Shown here piece after piece: positions 15,811-23,397 of a DNA stretch of 23,397 nt. The translations under genes and the position numbers were made by a program. The notes beneath the pieces were generated by a model, which worked only from the letters and a program-made list of their open reading frames with translations, searched no databases and had not been told where the DNA came from. The stretch is from Candidatus Freyarchaeota archaeon (lineage in GTDB: Archaea; Asgardarchaeota; Jordiarchaeia; Jordiarchaeales; Jordiarchaeaceae): positions 1 to 23,397 of the forward strand of contig JAUQZE010000001.1 in NCBI GenBank assembly GCA_030587365.1, given 5' to 3'. Within the stretch, counting starts at the first letter, position 1. Each line of letters starts with the position of its first letter.

Positions 15811-16443
15811 TTATTTGTGGGGCTGATTTTTCATTTTTATTATCCTTAGAGCCCGTTTAACCAATCCTCGTGCGCGTGGCTCGTATCCTTCCTCGTGTTC
15901 TTCGTTTTGGGTCCAGTCTCCATTCTTCAGCAGTTGGGTTAGCGGCTCCACCGCCCGTACATCCCCTATCTTTGCGAGTGCACTCGCTCCGGTGGTTACG
16001 GTGTAACTATCATGGTAAAGGTGCTTGATGATGGGTTCCACCGCCCGCACATCATCGAGTTCACCAAGGGCCTTAATTACCGCGTATCTTTGTGTGCCTT
16101 CATCCACTTCTAGTGTCTGTATGAGTGGTTCCACTGCTCTTTTGTCGCCGATTTTTCCTAGGGCCTCTGCTGCGTTGCTTCGGACAGATCGCTCCCAGTC
16201 TTTTAGTGTCTGTATTAGTGGTTCCACTGCTCTTTTGTCGCCGATTTTTCCTAGGGCCTCTGCTGCGTTGCTTCGGACATGCCAGCTTTTGTCCTCCAGA
16301 GCTTGTATTAGTGGTTCCACCGCTCTCTCGCCTCCTAATTCTCCGAGGTCGGTGGCTGCATGGCTTCGGATGTGTTCGTCTTCGTTTTTCAGGTCTTGAA
16401 TGAGCTGGAACAGTTTTCGTTTTTCTTCGTCTGTTTTCATCAT
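15811..16443 (-). CDS. HEAT-repeat protein (PBS lyase type)
   Basis: This is a solenoid of about five to six HEAT-like repeats, a fold that usually mediates protein contacts. From ATG 16443 the product has 210 residues. After a short charged helix come repeats of about 31 residues built on '...VRSNAAEALGKIGDKRAVEPLIQTL...', variable at the hydrophilic turn. A charged tail (GDWTQNEEHEEGYEPRARGLVKRALRIIK) follows. Two central units are almost identical in DNA as well as protein, which points to recent internal duplication. ATG 16443 is preferred over 16467 because GGGGAG lies seven bases upstream of it. No catalytic residues are seen, and the partner is unknown. Such proteins are common in bacteria and archaea and often horizontally acquired. 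Confidence 0.8.
   Translation of the reverse strand: MMKTDEEKRKLFQLIQDLKNEDEHIRSHAATDLGELGGERAVEPLIQALEDKSWHVRSNAAEALGKIGDKRAVEPLIQTLKDWERSVRSNAAEALGKIGDKRAVEPLIQTLEVDEGTQRYAVIKALGELDDVRAVEPIIKHLYHDSYTVTTGASALAKIGDVRAVEPLTQLLKNGDWTQNEEHEEGYEPRARGLVKRALRIIKMKNQPHK
16111..16296 (-). repeat. Tandem 93-base repeat inside the HEAT gene
   Basis: Two adjacent 93-base units (16111-16203 and 16204-16296) are nearly identical, including the same codons for SNAAEALGKIGDKRAVEPLIQT. A third, more diverged unit follows. The period equals one 31-residue HEAT repeat. Confidence 0.85.
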
Positions 16444-17054
16444 TCCTGTGCTCCCCACGGAGATCAAATATTACACCATCTATAATATTATGTTTCACAT
16501 TCCCTTATATACCTGCCACATAACGCCAAAGAAAAAAACCATAAAAAATTTCATAACGACAAAAACTACCAAAGAAAAAAAAGAGATACATACTGAAATC
16601 AGGTCTTCCCCGCAAACCTAAGATGGGGAGCGATAAAGTCGTAAGCTTCTGTAAAAGCTTGAACATTTAACTCATTTTCACCTTCACGCAGGGCGTGTGA
16701 TGAGCAGGAATCAGGCGAACAAGTCTATCTTGCTTCTCAAAAGCAAACTCCCTTCCTTTCCGGTTCTACAAAAACCGAAAAAGTTATATTAACACAATCC
16801 GAAGGCAATAGTGCGGAAAATTCTCCGCGAAAAGCCATAGCAACCGGCGTCGATCCCGAAAAAAGGGTCAAAGACCAAATATGAAGGATCGAAAACATTC
16901 CGCTATGGCAAAAACCAAATCAAATAAATGCGGATTTGAATAACTGGGCGCAAAAACAAAAACGTCCGAAAGATTCCAATCCAAAAAAGGCTCAAAAAAC
17001 CCAACGCAAAACAAGCTGGACCCCCAAAAGCCTTGCAAAACCCGCCACAACAAA
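16444..17054 (+). other. Promoter and leader region of the 16S rRNA gene, 610 bases
   Basis: There is no protein gene. From about 16,800 on the plus strand is very poor in T and rich in A and C. Nested inverted repeats occur: GCGGA/TCCGC (16813-16828), and GCCATAGC (16834-16841) with GCTATGGC (16902-16909), which enclose CGATCC/GGATCG. They may be part of the pre-16S processing stem, but the matching 3' side cannot be checked because the downstream sequence is not archaeal. Confidence 0.55.
16775..16791 (+). promoter_or_regulatory. Putative BRE/TATA promoter of the rRNA gene
   Basis: CCGAAAAAG followed by TTATATTA forms a BRE/TATA-like element. Transcription would start near 16815, giving a leader of roughly 240 bases before the mature 16S. 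Confidence 0.5.
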
Positions 17055-18656
<1,602 letters not shown>

Positions 18657-18671
18657 GGGATAAACTAGAAC

Positions 18672-18717
18672 CCGGCTGTCATCCCCGCGAAAGCGGGAAC
18701 CCAATAAAAACAGCCGG
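18672..18717 (+). repeat. Nested stem-loop just after the 16S gene
   Basis: CCGGCTGT (18672-18679) pairs with ACAGCCGG (18710-18717) and encloses CCCGC/GCGGG (18684-18697) with a GAAA-type loop. The core 'CATCCCCGCGAAAGCGGGAA' resembles a dispersed repeat common in many bacteria. It may also serve as a 16S processing stem in the bacterial genome. Confidence 0.6.
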
Positions 18718-18782
18718 TGAATTGTCAGGCCTTTCGCTGCCGGCTTAACTGTTACTTGATATTTATCCGCCTGAGGCGGATT

Positions 18783-18814
18783 AAAAGCCCTGCGGTTATC
18801 CGCAGGGCTTTTTA
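18783..18814 (+). terminator. Strong intrinsic terminator, bacterial style
   Basis: AAAAGCCCTGCGG and CCGCAGGGCTTTT form a 13-bp stem with a TTAT loop, flanked by A- and T-runs on both sides. It can end transcription from either direction: the rRNA on the left, the minus-strand operon on the right. A smaller palindrome, ATCCGCC/GGCGGAT, lies just before it (18765-18781). Confidence 0.85.
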
Positions 18815-19059
18815 TTGCGCAAAAAGGGCAAGGTCTAAATCATGAACAAATTCGAAAGTCAAAGAATGGAACAGGAGGTTATCCCGGTTGTCGTTGGAAT
18901 TCGGCCCGCAGCCGGCCAACGACGAGCCAACTCTACACGTTAGCTAAAGCCCCAATCAACAATGGCATCTTGCTGCAACCTCTGATCCGTCGGAACCATT
19001 TCTCAGCTTCCATCAAGAGCGTGCCGACCATCGCCCTTATTACGACATCTCGCATGTCT

Positions 19060-20277
19060 TCACGGCCCGACCCAGTGAACTGTCAAGGTCTGAGTCGCGT
19101 TGTACGTGCCGGCATCGGCAACCTCATTTGCGTAGTTGCTTGCTCTAACATAAAGTGTCACTTGCACAGCATCGTCGCCTGTTATATGTGTTACTGCAGC
19201 AGGAGAACTTAGAAATGAGTCATAACTGGTAAAATCAACCGTTGAGCCGCCGGTTTGGCTCACTCCATCGCCGTCAAATTGCAGTTTATACTCTGTGTAT
19301 AAGTTGGCACCACCGGCTTTGGTAAGTCTGGCTGTAGCAGTGTTATCCGCGGAGATTTCTGCATTGCCGGTTGTATAGAGAGTTATCTGAGAACTTCCCT
19401 CGCTTACTTGGGTTCTGCTTCCAATGTTTCCCAGCGCAATCGTGCTGAAATTATCCCAATACATAACTTCAGGCTTGAGCGCGATGCTCATCATGCCATT
19501 CCTCGCTGCTGTCCCGATTGTAACCGTCGTGTTGCCGTAAGCCCCAGCGGTTGCCTTCTCACCCGTAGCTATTCTGAGCCCGCCGCCGTTCCCTGCAGTT
19601 GTAGTATCGTCGGTGAGCTCGGTGACATTTGTCAGGTTGCCGTTTGTCCATGCTGAGTAGTTTGTCGTGATATCTGCGTCGGGTAGACCCGAAGCAATGG
19701 CCGCTACAATAAGGGTATTAGCAACTGTTGTGGTTGCTCCAGGAATGGAGCCGCTTGTGTCTACCACAGTATCAACGCCGCCTGCTGTAACATCCCAAGG
19801 ATTGCCGGATGTGACAACACCGCGAAAAGCAACCATCCGGCCGAGCTGATGGTTACCGGAGTCAGAAGTGGTTGGATTGCCTTGAGTTCCATTATACCGC
19901 GACCAGAAGACCGTAAGTCTGGTAGCGTAGGTGCCGGTGCCGGCTGTTCCCGTTCCCTGCGGCGAACCAGTAACCTCAGTCCATGTCCCGCCGTTCTGGT
20001 TGGCGATAGAGATGGCCTGATTAGTGGTCTCGAGGAACAGCAACAAAATGTCGCCTGTAGCGATGCCCGAAGGAAGCGCTGGTGTGATCGCTGCTGCGTC
20101 GGATGCGACAGTCCCAGCCGCGACGAACTCCACCGCAGCCGAAAGAGGCCTCACGAAAACCATCAACAACACAATCACACATAATATTAATCTTCGGGGA
20201 AATATCTTCCTGGAGGCTGCCGCTGAAGCATAGAAATGAAGACCGAACAGAAAAACTAAGGCCGCAAATACTAACAT
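19060..20277 (-). CDS. Secreted beta-rich surface protein, third gene of a chaperone-secretin operon
   Basis: This 405-residue protein is of unknown family. The start carries two hydrophobic stretches (LVFAALVFLFGLHFYASA and LILCVIVLLMVFV, ending PLSA-AVEF, a plausible signal-peptidase site), so the true start may be an internal GTG close to the second. The rest is low in charge and rich in Gly, Thr, Ser and Asn. One domain is at about 50-270 (GIATGDILLLFLETTNQAI ... GMMSIALKPE). A C-terminal domain at about 275-405 ends ADAGTYNATQTLTVHWVGP. That last strand resembles the closing 'GTYTDTVTVTV' strand of Csu/spore-coat-U-type pilins, but the likeness is only suggestive. It lies 72 bases after the secretin on the same strand and may be its exported substrate. 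Confidence 0.65.
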   Translation of the reverse strand: MLVFAALVFLFGLHFYASAAASRKIFPRRLILCVIVLLMVFVRPLSAAVEFVAAGTVASDAAAITPALPSGIATGDILLLFLETTNQAISIANQNGGTWTEVTGSPQGTGTAGTGTYATRLTVFWSRYNGTQGNPTTSDSGNHQLGRMVAFRGVVTSGNPWDVTAGGVDTVVDTSGSIPGATTTVANTLIVAAIASGLPDADITTNYSAWTNGNLTNVTELTDDTTTAGNGGGLRIATGEKATAGAYGNTTVTIGTAARNGMMSIALKPEVMYWDNFSTIALGNIGSRTQVSEGSSQITLYTTGNAEISADNTATARLTKAGGANLYTEYKLQFDGDGVSQTGGSTVDFTSYDSFLSSPAAVTHITGDDAVQVTLYVRASNYANEVADAGTYNATQTLTVHWVGP

Positions 20278-20349
20278 TTTCCTATCATCCTGTCTGGCTC
20301 AGAACCTTTGCAAAAGCATCTGCTCCGGCCTGCAACAAAACCATTAACG

Positions 20350-21738
20350 CTAAAACTCGTCTGTATCCGGCAAAGCCGCTGCTTCCCGCAAGCCATCAAG
20401 TTCTTCTTGGGCATCTATCAGATTATGCCTGTCGGAAAAGGCATCTTTTCCTTCCTTCATCAACCGTGGTATGATAAAGATCATCACCTCTTTTTCCATA
20501 GTATCACTCTTTATGGAATGGAAGAGACCGCCCACAAGCGGAATCAAGCTAAGAATCGGCACTTTCTCTACATTATTTTGCTCCTGAGTTTCAATAAGAC
20601 CTCCTATGACAATCGCATCACCTTCTTTTACCCGGACGCAAGTGTCGGCCTTACGCCGCCGAATTACTGGCAGGCTTGTCGCGGACCGGTTTCCAGCTGC
20701 TTGGTTTCGACGAGAAGCTACATCACTAACTTCAGTGATAACGTTAACTGTAATTTCGTTATTGTCACCTATATGCGGTGTTATTTCCAACTGCACGCCG
20801 GACTTGATTACTTGAAGTTCCGTCCGCAGCAGACCATCATAAGAGCCGAGGTCTGTAACAATGCTGTAGTATTCATCGAGGGACATATCTATGGAAGCTT
20901 TTTCCCCGTTAAGGGTGGCTACTCTGGGCCGGGACCTTATGCCGGCCTTTCCTTCGCTGACCAGTATCCTGAGGGTAAAAAGCAGACTTGTGAATTCATT
21001 TGCGGGTACGCTTGTGTATTTTGCGATGCCCTCAAAAATTCCCAGACCATGAGTCATACTGACAGAGACGTGTTGGTTATCGGATTTCCAATCCAGCCCG
21101 AATTCCTCGCCGGCTTCTTCACAAAGCTCCACAACAAGCACCTCCAGTACCACCTGTTGGCTGGCAGTGTCCAGCTCGGCGACTATTCCCATAATATGTT
21201 CCGTAATCTTAGGAACTGCATAAATCAGCACTTCATTTGGTCTTTCCCCACTGGATACGTATTGCTGGACAGACGGGGGAAGACAAGACCTGAAATGTTT
21301 TGCGGTTATGTATCTCAGGTAGAGTCGTTTGGGGATTGCGATTTCCAAGAAACTGGGGCACTTAGGGTCTCCACAGCTAATAAGGTAGAACCGCTTGTTT
21401 CTCGGATGAATAAAAAGGCCTCGGCCAGCCACAAGCTCCTGCAGACACTCTTGAAGCGGCTTGCCTGAACCGGCGTCGAGCGAAATGAGCAGGTCAGGAA
21501 TGTCTGGGCAGGTTGCGATAATGACACCGGTCTCCATTGATATGTCACGGAAAACCTGCATCAGTGGCACGTCGACCCAAACATTCTTGACCGTTATCGC
21601 TTCGTTGGCATCGGTCATCGCGATAGCAGATACATCTGCGTACGTTGCACGATGAGGCAACGCAGGCGATAGCATAAGGGGCACCAGCGCAATCATTTTC
21701 CAGAAATCAAGCTTTTTTCTGGCTATCAATAGATTCAT
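20350..21738 (-). CDS. Short secretin family outer-membrane channel (GspD/PilQ-like)
   Basis: Secretins form gated rings in the outer membrane through which type II, type III, pilus or phage substrates leave. The 462 residues begin with a signal (MIALVPLMLSPALPHRATYA). An N0-like domain (about 45-115, NVWVDVPLMQVFRDISMETGV) and one further small N-domain with PNEVLIYAVPKITEHIMGIVAELD follow. The secretin core runs from about 195 to 440, with QQVVLEVLVVELCEEAGEEFGLDW, SRPRVATLNGEKASI, GVQLEITPHI and the signature VRVKEGDAIVIGGLIE ... VPILSLIPLVGGLFHSI. It is shorter than typical GspD because it has fewer N-domains. It overlaps the upstream gene by one base (TAATG), so translation is coupled. 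No ATPase or inner-membrane component is in the window. Confidence 0.9.
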   Translation of the reverse strand: MNLLIARKKLDFWKMIALVPLMLSPALPHRATYADVSAIAMTDANEAITVKNVWVDVPLMQVFRDISMETGVIIATCPDIPDLLISLDAGSGKPLQECLQELVAGRGLFIHPRNKRFYLISCGDPKCPSFLEIAIPKRLYLRYITAKHFRSCLPPSVQQYVSSGERPNEVLIYAVPKITEHIMGIVAELDTASQQVVLEVLVVELCEEAGEEFGLDWKSDNQHVSVSMTHGLGIFEGIAKYTSVPANEFTSLLFTLRILVSEGKAGIRSRPRVATLNGEKASIDMSLDEYYSIVTDLGSYDGLLRTELQVIKSGVQLEITPHIGDNNEITVNVITEVSDVASRRNQAAGNRSATSLPVIRRRKADTCVRVKEGDAIVIGGLIETQEQNNVEKVPILSLIPLVGGLFHSIKSDTMEKEVMIFIIPRLMKEGKDAFSDRHNLIDAQEELDGLREAAALPDTDEF

Positions 21739-23063
21739 TAACCGCTCTCACTCGATAGCCCCCCAATATTCTTAACGACTGATATTTGAACCGGAATTTC
21801 GAGTACCACAACATTATTTACGGCTTGTTCGGTCAGGCCCGAACGTTCAGCTTCTATCTGGATGGTTGCGTTATAATCCTGCGGTTGTGCATTTGCTGGT
21901 ATTCTCACTACGCAAAGCACATTGCGCCGAGTGTTGGGCGCGAGCGTGAACTCCGAGGACTTCAGTTCCATCCAGCCTTCGTGAATTTGGTCGCTTTGTA
22001 GTGAGCAGCGAATTGAAACAGTACTTAAACTCGCATTCACAACGAGAAATTCCGCCGTTGTGAATCGTCCGGGGGTTAGTGCCAGGTCAAGCTCACCGGG
22101 CTGTAACTTCAGTATCTGCGTGTCGTCCCCTTTGAAATTGTCCGCCCATTGACTAGCGATTTCCTGGCTTATCGAAAACTCCACGTCCTTGGTTCTTGTA
22201 CGTGCATATTTTGAACCTGAGTTAAAGAATACTCGCGCTCTGTATTGGCCGGGCGGCAACGGCTGCGCCATCACGCCGGTAAACCAGCGGGTATGACCAG
22301 GAAGGATCTGCCTTCGACTTGCATACAGTGGGATAGAGCCAATGCGACGTGAGTTTCCGGAATAGAGGAAAGCCTTTCCTTCCGGCTCTACGGCTGTCAA
22401 TCCATCATTTTTTAACTCGGCATTTATTTTTAACAGGTATTGCGTCTGAGGCGGTTCAGAAGCCTGACCATTGGTTAATTCTTCTATGAGGGCCTGTTCG
22501 AGGGCAAGTTGAGGCAAAGATACATTCACATCAGTAATACTTGTCTGTTCAATATAGTTTCTTTTCGCTGCCCGTACAAACACGCCGGATGCTGTCCTCA
22601 GTATAACGTTCACGTTCTTTTTCTCAGTCCCTGTGTCGCCCAATGTGAACATGATTGCGGCCCAGTAATCCCCATCAGCACTGGCAGGAGCTGATACCTT
22701 TCCCCTTAGCTCTTTAGATTCTCCCGGCTCGAGGATAAACCTGTTGGCGTCAAGACTGATCCAGTCAACGGCCGAGCGACCGTGTTTTAGTTCTCCGCCG
22801 AACGAAAGCCGTCCGTACGCGGAGACCATGAAATGAACCACGTCCGCATAAACGGTGCAGGGGCCTGTTTGCGGGCCTCTATTTGTATTTTTTACAGTCA
22901 CCGAGAAGAACGCTTCCTCGCCGGGCTTGACTTCAACCCACTGTTTTAATGGACTGACCGCCATTCCCGCAATACTATCGACAGAAAATGCCGACAAAAT
23001 GACTGCGACAATTACCGGTGCCGCACGCCGACCCCCACGTGACCCGCTTGAATTCCAATCCAT
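21738..23063 (-). CDS. Periplasmic Ig-like chaperone-type protein
   Basis: A 441-residue secreted protein with a signal peptide (RRAAPVIVAVILSAFSVDSIAG). The first mature domain starts MAVSPLKQWVEVKPGEEAFFSVTVKNTN and continues with YADVVHFMVSAYGRLSFGG and WISLDANRFILEPGESKELRGKVSAP, ending DGDYWAAIMFTL. This is the pattern of pilus-assembly chaperone or DUF916-like Ig domains, where a strand is donated to a partner. A second Ig domain (about 215-300, LKINAELKNDGLTAVEPEG) and a third (about 320-435, GELDLALTPGRFTTAEFLVVNASLS) follow. It is the first gene of the operon and is translationally coupled to the secretin. A role in holding the exported protein before the secretin is a reasonable inference, not shown. 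Confidence 0.75.
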   Translation of the reverse strand: MDWNSSGSRGGRRAAPVIVAVILSAFSVDSIAGMAVSPLKQWVEVKPGEEAFFSVTVKNTNRGPQTGPCTVYADVVHFMVSAYGRLSFGGELKHGRSAVDWISLDANRFILEPGESKELRGKVSAPASADGDYWAAIMFTLGDTGTEKKNVNVILRTASGVFVRAAKRNYIEQTSITDVNVSLPQLALEQALIEELTNGQASEPPQTQYLLKINAELKNDGLTAVEPEGKAFLYSGNSRRIGSIPLYASRRQILPGHTRWFTGVMAQPLPPGQYRARVFFNSGSKYARTRTKDVEFSISQEIASQWADNFKGDDTQILKLQPGELDLALTPGRFTTAEFLVVNASLSTVSIRCSLQSDQIHEGWMELKSSEFTLAPNTRRNVLCVVRIPANAQPQDYNATIQIEAERSGLTEQAVNNVVVLEIPVQISVVKNIGGLSSESG

Positions 23064-23143
23064 TTCTGACTCCTAGTCCCCCCATTATTTAATCGCTTCT
23101 CTGTGTCTATAGTTGAAACGGGAGTGACTTGACCACTCCAGGA

Positions 23144-23397
23144 CTAAGCTACCTCGAGTAAATTTTTAGACAATGGGTCACGAAAGCGAAGTGTCAAATC
23201 GCTCTGTGGATTACTATTAAGTTCGTCGAAAACTTCGGCAATAGCCTGACGTAAAGAACTGGCATTACCGAAATCAAAATTAGCCAGACTCGCACCCTTG
23301 ACGTATTTCCAAATATGTTCAATATCATTTAACTCAGGGCAATACGGTGGCAACCAAATTACCTGAAAAAGACAGGACAACTCATCCAAGAATTTCT
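23144..23397 (-). mobile_element. IS630-family transposase, C-terminal part, cut by the window edge
   Basis: The frame enters from the right edge (KFLDELSCLFQVIWLPPYCPELN) and stops at 23144, leaving about 84 residues. The motif WLPPYCPELNDIEHIWKYVKG is the typical DDE-domain end of IS630/Tc1-like transposases, in which the Glu of NDIEHIW is the third catalytic residue. The upstream DD residues lie outside the window. It belongs to the bacterial part and sits 80 bases before the chaperone-secretin operon. Confidence 0.85.

Noticed and set aside
16025..16403. Plus-strand repeat-containing frames
   Set aside because: They mirror the HEAT-repeat gene on the other strand and are explained by its 93-base period.
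18871..18945. Integron attC-like site (inverted repeat plus GTTAGCT)
   Set aside because: The right side looks similar, but the complementary left box (AGCTAAC) is missing and no cassette or integrase is present.
20308..21468. A 386-codon frame on the plus strand
   Set aside because: It is antisense to the secretin gene, which has clear family motifs.

Overview
The window joins two unrelated pieces of DNA. Positions 1 to about 18,650 are archaeal. Positions from about 18,650 to 23,397 are bacterial. The change falls at the 3' end of a 16S rRNA gene, where archaeal and bacterial sequence is nearly identical, so the simplest reading is a chimeric metagenome contig.

The archaeal part is AT-rich with TATA/BRE-like promoters, ATG and TTG starts and hallmark archaeal genes: TFB (1196-2203), the KH/metallo-beta-lactamase/beta-CASP factor aCPSF1 (2657-4564, minus), sn-glycerol-1-phosphate dehydrogenase with a UPF0179 protein (5198-6723), a long FKBP isomerase (minus), a CYTH-domain class IV cyclase/triphosphatase homologue, HypC, ribosomal protein uS19 (minus), a membrane-anchored Ig-like surface protein (minus), an HDAC/AcuC-type deacetylase and the Hel308 helicase (minus). 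After these come a short hydrophobic protein, a HEAT-repeat protein and an archaeal 16S rRNA gene. The many tRNA introns and the 16S sequence suggest a TACK-group archaeon (Thermoproteota, possibly Bathyarchaeia), but I cannot fix the lineage without a tree. Most archaeal genes are single housekeeping units; the only clear operon is egsA-UPF0179.

The most striking archaeal content is RNA. Three tRNA genes are each broken by three or four introns. They are tRNA-Glu(UUC) at 292-442 minus, tRNA-Pro(GGG) at 9758-9975 plus, and a CAU-anticodon tRNA at 15067-15233 plus. Each has introns in the D arm, the anticodon arm and the T loop. Most boundaries in the Glu and CAU genes can be placed from bulge-helix-bulge motifs and rebuild textbook tRNAs. 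Two introns in the CAU tRNA share the same flanks, as if one had been copied to the other. The 16S gene carries an insert of about 100 nt at the tip of helix 11 that folds as nested continuations of that helix, so it looks like an rRNA expansion segment rather than an intron.

The bacterial part has higher GC. It starts with stem-loops and a strong intrinsic terminator, followed by a three-gene minus-strand operon: a periplasmic chaperone-like Ig protein, a short secretin and a secreted beta-rich protein. At the right edge is a truncated IS630-family transposase. The operon looks like a secretion or surface-assembly module that I cannot match to a named system.
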